DNA of 56,485 nt. Origin: Achromobacter sp. UMC71 (GTDB lineage: Bacteria; Pseudomonadota; Gammaproteobacteria; Burkholderiales; Burkholderiaceae_B). The first letter of the stretch is position 1. The number at the start of each line of letters is the position of its first letter. The position numbers were made by a program, and so were the translations under genes. This document shows positions 43,524-52,639 of this stretch, in pieces. The DNA lies in the NCBI RefSeq assembly GCF_014170305.1, contig NZ_LZZT01000009.1, positions 1 to 56,485 of the forward strand. The letters run 5' to 3'. The notes below the pieces were generated by a model. It searched no databases. It had not been told where the DNA came from and was given only the letters and a program-made list of their open reading frames with translations.

Positions 43524-44318
43524 TCAGGCACAGCTCTTGCCGGTGATTTCCTCGGTGGCGCGGCGCAGGATGGCGGCGATGCGGCGCTGTTCGGCGGGCG
43601 ACGCCTCGGTGCGTTCCAGCAGCGCGTGGCGGATCGCCTGGCGGGCATGGACGAATTCGTCGATCCAGCCGGCGGCCGCGTCGTCATCGGCGGGGGCGGA
43701 ACGAGGCTCGCCGCTCCAGGCCTGGCGCATCCAGTCCATCTTGCGCGCCACGTGCTTGAGCTTGTTGAACATCAGCGACAGGCGTTCGCGGTTCGCTTCC
43801 AGGTGGGCGCGGCCGGGCTCGGCCAGGTGGTAGCGCTTCTTGGTGCCTTCCTGTTCGACGGTGGCGTAGCCCAGTTCTTCCAGGTAGGTCAGCGCGGGGT
43901 AGACCATGCCCGGGCTGGGCGTGTAGAAGCCGTTGGACAAGGTGCCCAGCGCCTTGATGAGTTCGTAGCCGTGGCTGGGGTTCTGTTCCAGCAGGCCGAG
44001 CAGCATCAGTTGCAGATCGTCGGCGGTGACTTTGCGGCTGCGGCCCCAGCCGCGGCCGTCGCCGCCGAAGCTGTCGTCGGCATCGCCGCCACGGCCGCCC
44101 CAGGGGCCGCCGAACCAGCCGCCACCGCCGCCGGCATGGCGGCGATGACGGCCACGGCCGCCTTCGCAGAAATTGCCTTGGGGCTCGTCGCCGTGGCCAT
44201 GGCCGGCGCGGCCAGGATGATCGGCATAGCCGTAATGGCCATGGCGGCCGCCGTGGCCTTCGCGCATGGCATGGCGCGAGCCGCGGACAAACGCGGTCAG
44301 AAAGTGGAAATAGCGCAT
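43524..44318 (-). CDS. PadR-family metal-responsive regulator (YqjI-like)
   Basis: The 264-residue protein has a His/Gly-rich N-terminal segment (about 20-95) with many His residues and one Cys, a likely metal-binding region. A PadR winged helix follows (about 100-180; LMLLGLLEQNPSHGYELIKAL and GMVYPALTYLEELGYA), then a C-terminal helical part. E. coli YqjI has the same plan and represses yqjH. The start at 44318 follows GAGG. Upstream AT-rich palindromes at 44349-44388 are the probable operator, making this an autoregulated two-gene operon. Confidence 0.82.
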   Translation of the reverse strand: MRYFHFLTAFVRGSRHAMREGHGGRHGHYGYADHPGRAGHGHGDEPQGNFCEGGRGRHRRHAGGGGGWFGGPWGGRGGDADDSFGGDGRGWGRSRKVTADDLQLMLLGLLEQNPSHGYELIKALGTLSNGFYTPSPGMVYPALTYLEELGYATVEQEGTKKRYHLAEPGRAHLEANRERLSLMFNKLKHVARKMDWMRQAWSGEPRSAPADDDAAAGWIDEFVHARQAIRHALLERTEASPAEQRRIAAILRRATEEITGKSCA

Positions 44319-44348
44319 GGGGGTGCCTCGCTGGGTATCGGGAGTATG

Positions 44349-44388
44349 ACTTACGATGTATCTTAAGATATATATCTTACGATACATA
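44349..44388. promoter_or_regulatory. Probable YqjI-type operator
   Basis: A perfect palindrome TATCTTAAGATA (44359-44370) is flanked by direct copies of CTTACGAT (44350-44357 and 44376-44383). The AT-rich block lies about 30 bases before the PadR start and has the look of PadR/YqjI operators. Confidence 0.6.
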
Positions 44389-44417
44389 GCCCTGCTTCCC
44401 GCCGTCAAGCGGCTTTT

Positions 44418-45323
44418 TCACCCCGTCACGGCCCGCCCCTTGTCCAGCACGCCGGCCGCGATGCCGGCGACGATCAGCAGCATCCCCGCCACCAAGGGCG
44501 TGCTCAGCGGCTCGTGCAGTACCACCGCCGCGCACAGCAGGCCGACGACCGGCACCCCCAGCAGGCCAATGGACGTCACGCCCGCGGGCAGGGAGCGGTT
44601 CACATTTACCGCTGCCCAGTACGCCACCGCGATTCCGAACACGCCCCCATACCCCAGCAGCCAGGCCAGGTCCGCATGCCACACCACGCGCGGCGCGCCC
44701 TCGGCCGCCCAGGCCACCGCCGCCAGCACCACCGAGGCCAGCAGCGCCTGCCAGAACGCCAGTTCAAACGGCGGCGTCACCCAATGGTGGGCCCGCACAT
44801 AGACAATATTGGCGGCCCAGCACAGCGCCGCCAGCAACACCAGGCCGTTGCCGAACACGGCATCGCCGTTGCGCCAGTCGAATGCCAACGGATTGAAGAT
44901 GACCCCCAGCCCCAACAGGCCCAGCACCAAGCCGGCCTGGCGGCCGCGACCGATGGGTTCGCCCAGGAAAATGCGGGCCGCGGGAATGACCCATAGCGGC
45001 GTGGTGTAGGCCAGCACCACCGAACGCCCCGCCGGCACGTACTGCAGCCCCAGGCTGACCAGGGCGGCGAACGCGCCCATGTGCAGCAGGCCCACGCTGA
45101 GGATCACGGGGATGTCGGCTTTGACCGGCCAGGCAACCCGCCGCAGCAGCAGGCCTAATACGAGCAAGGCGGCGGTGCCGGCCAGGCTGCGCGCCGCCAC
45201 CGCCCAGATCGGCGTCATGAATTGCAGGAGCAGCTTGCTGACGACCCAGGTGAAGCCCCAGGCGAGCACAACCACGACGAGCAGCGACAGGGCCTTGCGG
45301 CGCGAGAGGATTTCGGTAGCCAT
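44418..45323 (-). CDS. EamA/DMT-family transporter
   Basis: The 301-residue protein has ten membrane helices in two EamA repeats (about 10-140 and 150-290). Typical segments are WGFTWVVSKLLLQFMTPIWA at the start and VNVNRSLPAGVTSIGLLGVP in the second repeat. Members export amino acids, metabolites or drugs across the inner membrane. It is separated from the PadR operon by the operator region and lies 51 bases from the next leftward gene, an MmyB-type regulator. Confidence 0.88.
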   Translation of the reverse strand: MATEILSRRKALSLLVVVVLAWGFTWVVSKLLLQFMTPIWAVAARSLAGTAALLVLGLLLRRVAWPVKADIPVILSVGLLHMGAFAALVSLGLQYVPAGRSVVLAYTTPLWVIPAARIFLGEPIGRGRQAGLVLGLLGLGVIFNPLAFDWRNGDAVFGNGLVLLAALCWAANIVYVRAHHWVTPPFELAFWQALLASVVLAAVAWAAEGAPRVVWHADLAWLLGYGGVFGIAVAYWAAVNVNRSLPAGVTSIGLLGVPVVGLLCAAVVLHEPLSTPLVAGMLLIVAGIAAGVLDKGRAVTG

Positions 45324-45374
45324 GGCGGCGACTATAGGAGTGCGCCGCCGCCCCGCCGTAGACCCACGCGGCGC

Positions 45375-46325
45375 TTATTCTCTGGGGCCACGCGCCGGCT
45401 TGCGCGCCACCCATTGCGCAAAGGCGCGCGCCTGCGGTTCGTCCGGCGCGGGCGCGTACACCACCAGGCGCAGATGCCGGCTTTCATCGACCGACAAGGT
45501 CGAATGCTCGAACGCCACATCGCCCAGCGAATCGATATGCAGACTGCGCACGCCCATGCAATTGCCATGCACGTCATGTTCGCGCCACCACGATTTGAAG
45601 TCGGGCGACACCCGTTCCAGTTCGTCGACCAGCTCGGCGATGTCGGGCACGCCCGCGGCCGACGCGAAATCGCGCCGGAAGGTGGACAGCATGGCGGGCG
45701 CCTGCGCTTGCCAGTCCACGAACAGCTGCCGCATGGCCGGGTCCGTGAACAGCATCCACAACAGGTTGCGCCGCCCCGGCGACTGCGCGCCGAAGCCGAA
45801 CACGCGCTCGGCCGCTGCGTTCCACACCACCACGTCCCAGCGCAGGTTCAGGATGTAGGCGGGACGCGCGGGCAGATCGTCCATCAGCCTGCGCACCTGC
45901 GGCGGCACGGTGCACCACGTGCGCCCCGGTTCGGCCGGCGGGCGCTGGTGGGCCAGCAGATAGAGATGCCGCCGCTCGGCCGCGTCCAGCTTCAGCACGC
46001 GCGCCAGGTTTTCCAGGAAGGTCGCCGACACGCTGATGTTGCGGCCCTGCTCGAACCACGTGTACCAGGCCAGGCCCACACCGGCCAACGCCGCCACTTC
46101 CTCGCGCCGCAAGCCCGGCGTGCGGCGGCGGCCGCCCGCAGGCAGGCCCAGCGCCGCAGGGCTCAGGCGTTCGCGGCGCAGGCGCAGGAACTCGGCCAGA
46201 TCGCTACGGGTGCGGTCCAGCCGCTGCGCGGGGGCGGCGTCGGCCGCGGGAGGGGGGACGATCAATGCGGATGCGGCATCCGCTACGGAATCAGGCACGG
46301 CTTCAAGCTTGCGGGAACGGGGCAT
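45375..46325 (-). CDS. XRE-family regulator with MmyB ligand-binding domain
   Basis: The 316-residue protein has a helix-turn-helix (about 60-125; RTPGLRREEVAALAGVGLAW and WFEQGRNISVSATFLENLARVL) and a C-terminal MmyB domain (about 140-290; VVWNAAAERVFGFGA and LWMLFTDPAMRQLFVDW). The MmyB part is a PAS-like pocket thought to sense fatty-acid-like ligands. It is divergent from the MFS gene at 46421 with a 95-base AT-rich gap, so it probably controls that exporter. Confidence 0.9.
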   Translation of the reverse strand: MPRSRKLEAVPDSVADAASALIVPPPAADAAPAQRLDRTRSDLAEFLRLRRERLSPAALGLPAGGRRRTPGLRREEVAALAGVGLAWYTWFEQGRNISVSATFLENLARVLKLDAAERRHLYLLAHQRPPAEPGRTWCTVPPQVRRLMDDLPARPAYILNLRWDVVVWNAAAERVFGFGAQSPGRRNLLWMLFTDPAMRQLFVDWQAQAPAMLSTFRRDFASAAGVPDIAELVDELERVSPDFKSWWREHDVHGNCMGVRSLHIDSLGDVAFEHSTLSVDESRHLRLVVYAPAPDEPQARAFAQWVARKPARGPRE

Positions 46326-46420
46326 CGGCTATTGCCTTCAGTAATAGCATAAACAGCTAAATTGTATAAGGCTGGAAGACTGCCCAGAATAGCGCCAATC
46401 GTCCCTTCCATGGCCTATCC

Positions 46421-47866
46421 ATGTCTTCCACCGCGCTGCCTTCCCCCCGCTGCAACCACGCGCCGGCCCCCGCCGCGCCCGGCCCCTTGGGCCTGGCCGT
46501 ACTGCTGTCCGGCGGCTTCATCACGATCTTCGACCTGTTCGTGGTCAACGTCGCCATCCCCAACATGCAGGCCACCTTGAGCGCCAGCTTCGCGCAGATC
46601 AACTTCATCATCGTGGCCTACGAACTGGCCTATGGCGTGCTGCTGATCGCGGGCAGCCGGCTGGGTGACCGACATGGCCGGCGACGCCTGTTCATGCTGG
46701 GCATGGCGGGCTTCGCGCTGACCTCCGCGCTGTGCGGGCTGGCCCCCAGCGCCGACGCGCTGATTGCGGCGCGGGTGTTGCAGGGCGCAGCCGCGGCCAT
46801 GCTGTTTCCGCAGGTCTATGCGCTGATCCGCGTCAGCTACGACGGCCATGCGCGCCGCCGCGCCTTTGGCCTGCTGGGCATGACGCTGGGCCTGGCCGCC
46901 ATCGCCGGCCAGGTGCTGGGCGGATGGATCGTGCACGCCGACCTGTTCGGCCTGGGCTGGCGCACCATCTTCCTCGTCAACGTCCCGCTGGGCCTGATCG
47001 CATGGCGGCTGGCGCGCCACATTCCGGAGTCCCGTAACGCTTCGGGCGCCGCCATGGACTGGCCTGGTTCGGCCCTGGTCGGGCTGGGCCTGGGCTTGCT
47101 GCTGCTGGCGCTGATCGAAGGCCCGGCCCGCCACTGGCCCGCCTGGACATGGGCCGCGGGCGTTGCATCGCTGGCCCTGCTGGCGTGGTTCGCACAGTTG
47201 CAACGCCGCGCCGCCGCCGCGGGCCGCATGCCGCTGGTGGACATGGCCTTGCTGGCGCAACCGCGCTTTGCCGCGGGCTGTCTGCTGGTGACGCTGGTGT
47301 TTTCCACCGCCAGCGCCATGTTCCTGTGCTATGCCTTGCTGTTGCAGACAGGCCTGGGCGTGGATGCGTTGACGGCCGGCGCGGTGTTCGCGCCCGCCAG
47401 CGTGGGCTTCGTGGCCGGCTCGATGGCGGCACCGCGGCTGGTGGCGCGTTTTGGCACGCACGCCATCACGCTGGCCGCGTTGCTGTACGGCGGCGCCACC
47501 GCCGCCTTGATGTGGCAGGTGGACGCGGCCGGCGCCGCGCTCGCGCCCTGGTCATTGGTGCCGGCCCTGGTATGGCTGGGCGCGGCGCAGGGCGCGGTCA
47601 ATACGCCGCTGGTCAATCTGGCGCTGGGGCTGGTGCAGGACCGCCACGCGGGCATGGCCGCCGGCGTGGTCGCAACATTGCAGCAGGTCGGCGCGGCGCT
47701 GGGCGTATCCGCCGCCGGCATGCTGTTCAGCGGCGCGCTCGACACGTACGCCGACGCCGCGGCCGGCGAACGCTATGCGCGCGCGTTCGCCAGCGCCATG
47801 CAATTCAATGTGGCCGCCATCGCCGTGTCGGTGCTGCTGCTCGGGTGGCTGGGGCGGCGGCGCTGA
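46421..47866 (+). CDS. MFS drug-efflux-type transporter (DHA2, 14 helices)
   Basis: The 481-residue protein has about fourteen hydrophobic segments. It carries the DHA2 signature after the first helix (FDLFVVNVAIPNMQATL), motif A in GSRLGDRHGRRRLF and motif C-like LGMTLGLAAIAGQVLGG. Such pumps export drugs, dyes or organic compounds with proton antiport. It is divergent from the MmyB-type regulator. Its stop lies one base from the proC stop; the genes converge. Confidence 0.9.
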   Translation: MSSTALPSPRCNHAPAPAAPGPLGLAVLLSGGFITIFDLFVVNVAIPNMQATLSASFAQINFIIVAYELAYGVLLIAGSRLGDRHGRRRLFMLGMAGFALTSALCGLAPSADALIAARVLQGAAAAMLFPQVYALIRVSYDGHARRRAFGLLGMTLGLAAIAGQVLGGWIVHADLFGLGWRTIFLVNVPLGLIAWRLARHIPESRNASGAAMDWPGSALVGLGLGLLLLALIEGPARHWPAWTWAAGVASLALLAWFAQLQRRAAAAGRMPLVDMALLAQPRFAAGCLLVTLVFSTASAMFLCYALLLQTGLGVDALTAGAVFAPASVGFVAGSMAAPRLVARFGTHAITLAALLYGGATAALMWQVDAAGAALAPWSLVPALVWLGAAQGAVNTPLVNLALGLVQDRHAGMAAGVVATLQQVGAALGVSAAGMLFSGALDTYADAAAGERYARAFASAMQFNVAAIAVSVLLLGWLGRRR

Positions 47867-47867
47867 C

Positions 47868-48674
47868 TCAGCCCGCCGACAATTCGCGTGCGCGTTGCTC
47901 GGCCTTAAGCGCCGCTTCGGTGATGGCGGCGGCCACGCCGGCCTCGCGCAGATGCGTCAGCGCGGCATAGGTGGTGCCGCCCTTGGAGGTCACGCGGTCC
48001 TGCAACTCGGCCAATGCCGCGTCGTCGCCGGCCGCCAGCTCGGCGGCGCCGCGAAACGCCGCCACCGACAAGCGGCGTGCATCGGCCGCCTCAAAGCCCA
48101 GCTCCCGCGCCGCTTTTTCCAGCGCCGCCATGAAATAGAACACGTAGCCCGGGCCGCTGCCGGTCACGGCGGTGACCGCGTCGATCATGGCTTCGGTATC
48201 GACCCAGATGCGCTCGCCGACGGCCGCGAACAGCGCATCCACCTGATCGCGCTGCGCCGCGTCGCAAGCCGCGGTGGCGTACAGGCCGGTCATGCCGAGC
48301 CCGACCTTGGCCGGCGTGTTGGGCATTGCCCGCACGATGCGCGCATGGCCGCCCAGCCATGGCGACAAGGACGCGAGATTGACACCCGCCGCGATGCTGA
48401 CCACCGTGCTCTGCGCCGGCAGATGTGCCTGCACTTGCCCGCAGGCTTCGCGCAACGCCTGGGGCTTGGTCGCCAGCACGCACAGGGCCGCGCCGGCGAT
48501 CTCGGCGCCGACGCTTTCGCGGCACGTCAGGCCGCGCGCCAGCAAGCCGGCACGCGTGGGTTCAAAGGGTTCCACCACCAGGAAATCCGCCAGTTTGCGG
48601 CCCTGTCCAAGCAACCCGTCGATGATGGCGCTGGCCATATTGCCGCCGCCGATGAAGACGATTTTTTCACGCAT
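47868..48674 (-). CDS. proC: Pyrroline-5-carboxylate reductase
   Basis: The 268-residue enzyme has an N-terminal NAD(P)-binding fold (IVFIGGGNMASAIIDGL), the VRAMPNTPAKVGLG segment and the C-terminal family signature with DRVTSKGGTTYAAL and TAVTGSGPGYVFYFM. It makes proline from pyrroline-5-carboxylate with NADPH. The gene lies 18 bases downstream of an alpha-hydroxy-acid oxidase gene on the same strand, which might mean co-transcription. Confidence 0.95.
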   Translation of the reverse strand: MREKIVFIGGGNMASAIIDGLLGQGRKLADFLVVEPFEPTRAGLLARGLTCRESVGAEIAGAALCVLATKPQALREACGQVQAHLPAQSTVVSIAAGVNLASLSPWLGGHARIVRAMPNTPAKVGLGMTGLYATAACDAAQRDQVDALFAAVGERIWVDTEAMIDAVTAVTGSGPGYVFYFMAALEKAARELGFEAADARRLSVAAFRGAAELAAGDDAALAELQDRVTSKGGTTYAALTHLREAGVAAAITEAALKAEQRARELSAG

Positions 48675-48692
48675 GAGGTCTGGTTCCTTCCG

Positions 48693-49841
48693 TCAATCGA
48701 AAATGGCTCGGCGCGTGCGCACCGCGGCGGCATCCAGCGCGCCGATGTGATTGCGCCCCAGCAACCGCAATGTGTTCTCCAGCTCGGCGCGCAGAATCGC
48801 CAGCACCTCGCCCGCGCCGCGCGGCCCCCGGCCCGCCAGTCCGTACAGCGGCGCGCGGCCCAATAGCACCGCACGCGCGCCCAGCGCCGCCGCCTTGGCG
48901 ATATCGCTGCCGCGCCGCACCCCGCCATCCACCAGCACGTCAAGCGACTGCCCCAGTTCGGCCGCCACCTGCGGCAGGGTTTCCAGCGCGCAAGGCGCAC
49001 TTTCCAGCTGCCGCCCACCATGGTTGGACAACACGATGCCGTCCACGCCGCGCGCCTGGGCCCGGCGCGCGTCGGCCAGCGTCTGGACGCCCTTGATGAC
49101 GATGCGACCGCGCCACTTGCGGCGCAGCCAGTCGATATCGTCCCAGGTCAACGCCAGATCCATCTGACGGCTCAGGGCGGACGCCTGCTCGGTGATGTTT
49201 TCACGCGCATTGGAACTGACCGCCAGGTTCTTCAACTGCGGACCTCCCCCACGCAGCATGCGCCAGCACCAGCCCGGGTGCGCCGCCAGATCCAGCAGCA
49301 TACGGCCGGACGGTCGCAGCGGCAGTTTGAAGCCGTTGCGCTTGTCGTGGTCGCGGTTGCCATGCACCGGCACGTCGACGGTCAGGAACAGCACGGTATA
49401 ACCACTGCCCCAGGCCCGGCCCATCAGGTGTTCGGCGATGCGGCGGTCGCGTTGCACGTACAGTTGCAACCACAGTTCGCCCGCGCTGGCCGCGCGCACA
49501 TCTTCCAGCAAGGAGGTCGATGCCGTGGACAGCACGAACGGCAGGCCGGCGCGATGCGCGGCGCGCGCCAGATGCACGTCCGCATCGGGCCAGAACAGCC
49601 CGTTCAGGCCCGTCGGCCCGACAATGGCGGGCATGGCCGCGGCCGCGCCCAGCACGGTGGTTTCCAGGCGGCAGTCGGTGACGTCGGCCAGCACCTCGGG
49701 CACAAACTCCAGATCGCCAAAGGCGGCCACGTTGCGCCGCAAAGAAGCGCCATCCTCGGCGCCTCCTTCCAGATAATCGAAGGCCAGCCGGGGCAGCCGC
49801 TTGCGCGCCTGCGCCCGGTAATCCATCACGCTGGGCAGCAT
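48693..49841 (-). CDS. FMN-dependent alpha-hydroxy-acid oxidase/dehydrogenase
   Basis: The 382-residue enzyme belongs to the lactate/mandelate dehydrogenase and glycolate oxidase family. It shows AFDYLEGGAEDG near 19, VGPTGLNGLFWP near 74, LQLYVQRDR near 125, the active-site SNHGGRQLE near 275 with His and Arg, and VDGGVRRGSDIAKA near 310 for FMN phosphate. It oxidises an (S)-2-hydroxy acid to a keto acid. It is divergent from the operon that starts with a GlcD-like D-2-hydroxy-acid oxidase, so L and D isomers of one substrate may be used. Confidence 0.9.
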   Translation of the reverse strand: MLPSVMDYRAQARKRLPRLAFDYLEGGAEDGASLRRNVAAFGDLEFVPEVLADVTDCRLETTVLGAAAAMPAIVGPTGLNGLFWPDADVHLARAAHRAGLPFVLSTASTSLLEDVRAASAGELWLQLYVQRDRRIAEHLMGRAWGSGYTVLFLTVDVPVHGNRDHDKRNGFKLPLRPSGRMLLDLAAHPGWCWRMLRGGGPQLKNLAVSSNARENITEQASALSRQMDLALTWDDIDWLRRKWRGRIVIKGVQTLADARRAQARGVDGIVLSNHGGRQLESAPCALETLPQVAAELGQSLDVLVDGGVRRGSDIAKAAALGARAVLLGRAPLYGLAGRGPRGAGEVLAILRAELENTLRLLGRNHIGALDAAAVRTRRAIFD

Positions 49842-50051
49842 GTCTCTTCCTTGTTGCCGGGATTCCGTTTAAATTACATATCGAGCATATCAATTGTATT
49901 TCGATTGTTTTAAAAACCGCTATTCGGGCCTTCCGCCCTAGGACATACCCTAAAATCGATTGATATACGATTAATCAAATCGAAAAGCGATTTAAGTAAT
50001 CGTATGCTGTGTCTCAACGTGATCGGGTTCCAACCCTCCGATCCCCACGGG
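49842..50051. promoter_or_regulatory. AT-rich divergent promoter region with inverted repeats
   Basis: This 210-base region is markedly AT-rich for the genome. It contains the palindrome AATCGATT (49954-49961), dyad TTGAT/ATCAA around 49960-49978 and inverted arms AAATCG (49977-49982) and CGATTT (49988-49993). These look like regulator sites serving both divergent units. No regulator gene is adjacent. Confidence 0.5.
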
Positions 50052-50060
50052 ATGACAGAC

Positions 50061-51488
50061 ATGACCACAGGCACCTCCCTGCTCGATGCGCTTATCCAGG
50101 CCTTGGGCGATAGCGCGATCCTGCGCGCCGACGCCGACATGGCCGGCTACACCGAAGACTGGCGCGGCCGCTACAAGGGCGCGGCGCTTTGCGTGGCCCT
50201 GCCAGGCTCTACCCAGCAGGTCGCCGAGATCGTGCGCCTGTGCAACGCCCACGCCACCCCCGTGCTGCCGCAAGGCGGCAACACCAGCCTGTGCGGCGGC
50301 GCGGTGCCGGACGAGGCAGGCCCGCCGCCCGTCATCGTCAACCTGTCGCGCCTGCGCCAGATCCGCCGCGTGGACCCCGCCAACAACTCGATGGAAGTCG
50401 AAGCCGGCTGCGTGCTGGCCACTGTGCAGCAAGCTGCCGCGGAACATGGCCGCCTGTATCCCATCAGCCTGGGCGCCGAGGGCTCGTGCCAGATCGGCGG
50501 CACCATCGCCACCAACGCGGGCGGCACGGGCGTGCTGCGCTACGGCAACACGCGCGACAACATCCTGGGCCTGGAAGTCGTGCTGCCCGACGGATCCATC
50601 TGGAACGGCCTGACCGCCCTGCGCAAGAACAATACGGGCTTCGACCTGAAGCACCTGTTCATCGGCGCCGAAGGCACCCTGGGCATCGTCACCGCGGCCG
50701 TCTTGAAACTGCACCCGCTGCCCACCCGCCACGCCATCGCCTGGCTCGCGCCCGCCGATCCGCAGGCCGCCCTGGACATCCTGGGCCTGTTCCAGCAGCA
50801 ATGCGGCGCGCGCCTGTCGGCCTTTGAAATGATCGACAGCAACCAGCTGGATATCGTCATGACCCACGTGCCCGGCCGCAGGAATCCCCTGGCCGGCGAG
50901 CATCCCTGGCATGTGCTGGTGGAGCTGTCGGACACCGGCAGCGGCCCGGAACTGCAGGACGTGCTGCAACAGATCCTGGAGCAGGCGTCCGAACAGGGCC
51001 TGCTGCACGATGCCGTGGTGGCCAGCAACGACAGCCAGCGTGCGGCGCTCTGGGAAGTGCGCCACAGCGTCTCGGAAGGCAACAAGAAGGCCGGCGTGGG
51101 CCTGACGACCGACAGCGCCGTGCCGGTCTCGAGCGTGCCGCGGTTCATCGCCGCCGCCACAGACGCCGTGCGCCGCCTGGTGCCTGACCTGCCCATCCTG
51201 ATCGTGGCCCACCTGGGCGACGGCAACGTGCACTTCATTCCATTCTTCACGTTCGACGCCTGGCACGCGCTGCCCGAACGCGACGCGATGGCGGCCGCCA
51301 TCCGCCGCGCCGTCAATGATGTGGCCGACGCGCTGGGGGGCACCTTCAGCGCCGAGCATGGCGTGGGCCGTACCTCGCTGGCCGAAATGGCGCACTACAA
51401 GTCGCCGGTCGAACTGGCCATGATGCGCACGCTGAAAGCCAGCTTCGACCCCGCTGCTCTCTTCAATCCCGGTCGCTTGCTGCCCTGA
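50061..51488 (+). CDS. FAD-binding 2-hydroxy-acid oxidase (GlcD-like)
   Basis: The 475-residue flavoprotein has a PCMH-type FAD domain (about 35-215; LPQGGNTSLCGGAV, LGAEGSCQIGGTIATNAGG, LFIGAEGTLGIVT) and a C-terminal FAD-oxidase domain (about 220-475; HLGDGNVHF and GTFSAEHGVGR near the end). It probably oxidises a D-2-hydroxy acid and passes electrons to the respiratory chain. Of three nearby ATGs I chose 50061, with GGGA upstream; 50052 is also possible. It is the first gene of the rightward operon that includes an ABC importer and a DapA-family enzyme. Confidence 0.88.
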   Translation: MTTGTSLLDALIQALGDSAILRADADMAGYTEDWRGRYKGAALCVALPGSTQQVAEIVRLCNAHATPVLPQGGNTSLCGGAVPDEAGPPPVIVNLSRLRQIRRVDPANNSMEVEAGCVLATVQQAAAEHGRLYPISLGAEGSCQIGGTIATNAGGTGVLRYGNTRDNILGLEVVLPDGSIWNGLTALRKNNTGFDLKHLFIGAEGTLGIVTAAVLKLHPLPTRHAIAWLAPADPQAALDILGLFQQQCGARLSAFEMIDSNQLDIVMTHVPGRRNPLAGEHPWHVLVELSDTGSGPELQDVLQQILEQASEQGLLHDAVVASNDSQRAALWEVRHSVSEGNKKAGVGLTTDSAVPVSSVPRFIAAATDAVRRLVPDLPILIVAHLGDGNVHFIPFFTFDAWHALPERDAMAAAIRRAVNDVADALGGTFSAEHGVGRTSLAEMAHYKSPVELAMMRTLKASFDPAALFNPGRLLP

Positions 51489-51534
51489 AGCCGCCCGTCC
51501 TGTCCCGCCGTCCCCGCCCCGCTGGAGCCCTTCC

Positions 51535-52617
51535 ATGAAATCCACCCCGCACAACGCCTCGCGCCGCAGCGCGCTCAAAACCGCCGCCGCCGGCGTCGCC
51601 GCCCTGGCCATGCCGATGATCTGGACACCGTCGCGCGCGGCCTCCAAGCGCATCGTCGTGCGCGATGACGGCGGCATCTACAGCAAGGCCTACGGCGCCG
51701 TGTTCTACAAGCCGTTCACGGACGCCACCGGCATCCAGGTGGTGGGCGTGCAGGCCAACGCCGAGCCCACCGCGCAGATCCGCAGCATGGTGGACACCGG
51801 CAACTACACCTGGGACATGGCCAAGATCAGCCAACCCGCCATCCTGATGCTCACCGAAGGCGGCAAGGTCTACCTGGAAAAACATGGCCTGGAATCCGAT
51901 CCGGTCGTCGCCACCATCCCCCAGCAATACATGTCGCCCTACGGGGTCGGCAACAACGTCTACACCACCGTGTTGGCCTATCGCACCGACGCCTTCAAGG
52001 GGCGCCGCGCCCCCGCTTCGTGGGCCGATTTCTGGGACGTCAAGAACATCCCGGGCCGGCGCGGCCTGCGCAAGCATCCGTTCGACACCATTGAAGAAGC
52101 GCTGATGGCCGACGGTGTGCCGACCGACAAGGTGTACCCCTGCGACATCGATCGCGCCCTGGCCAGTCTGGACAAGGTCAAGCCGTCCGTCGACGTGTGG
52201 TGGAACACCGGCGCTCAGGTCGAGCAGATGCTGGGGTCCGGTGAAGTCGACATGATCGCCACCTGGGTCTCGCGCGCGCAATCGGCCATCGCCAACGGTG
52301 CCCCGGTGCAGATCGTGTGGGACCAGAACATCTGGGGCTGCGACAACTGGTCGATCCTGAAGGGCACGCCCAACGCCGACGCCTGCCGCGAGTTCATCAA
52401 GTTTGCCTCGGACCCCAAACGCCAGGCCGCGCTGGTCGAATATTTCGCCGCCGGCGTGACCCAGCCCGCCGCGTTTGACTACATCAAGGCCGACGTGGCG
52501 CGCAACTGCCCCACCCACCCCGACAACATCAAGACCGGCCTGCACATCAACGCCGCGTACTGGCTGGACAAGCAGCGCGACGTGCTCGAGCGCTTCAACG
52601 GCTGGGTCTTGAAGTAA
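51535..52617 (+). CDS. Tat-exported ABC binding protein (polyamine/spermidine type)
   Basis: The 360-residue protein begins with a twin-arginine signal (SRRSALK, then a hydrophobic core and a cleavage region near ASRA at 37). It continues as a family 1/8 binding protein of the PotD type: RIVVRDDGGIYSKAYGAVFY, WADFWDVKNIPGRRGLRKHP, DVWWNTGAQVEQML. It captures a cationic or acidic small molecule for the importer encoded by the next two genes. The substrate is unknown; the flanking oxidase and lyase suggest a carboxylate rather than a polyamine. Confidence 0.9.
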   Translation: MKSTPHNASRRSALKTAAAGVAALAMPMIWTPSRAASKRIVVRDDGGIYSKAYGAVFYKPFTDATGIQVVGVQANAEPTAQIRSMVDTGNYTWDMAKISQPAILMLTEGGKVYLEKHGLESDPVVATIPQQYMSPYGVGNNVYTTVLAYRTDAFKGRRAPASWADFWDVKNIPGRRGLRKHPFDTIEEALMADGVPTDKVYPCDIDRALASLDKVKPSVDVWWNTGAQVEQMLGSGEVDMIATWVSRAQSAIANGAPVQIVWDQNIWGCDNWSILKGTPNADACREFIKFASDPKRQAALVEYFAAGVTQPAAFDYIKADVARNCPTHPDNIKTGLHINAAYWLDKQRDVLERFNGWVLK

Positions 52618-52639
52618 TTCTTTGCATACGCCGAACACC

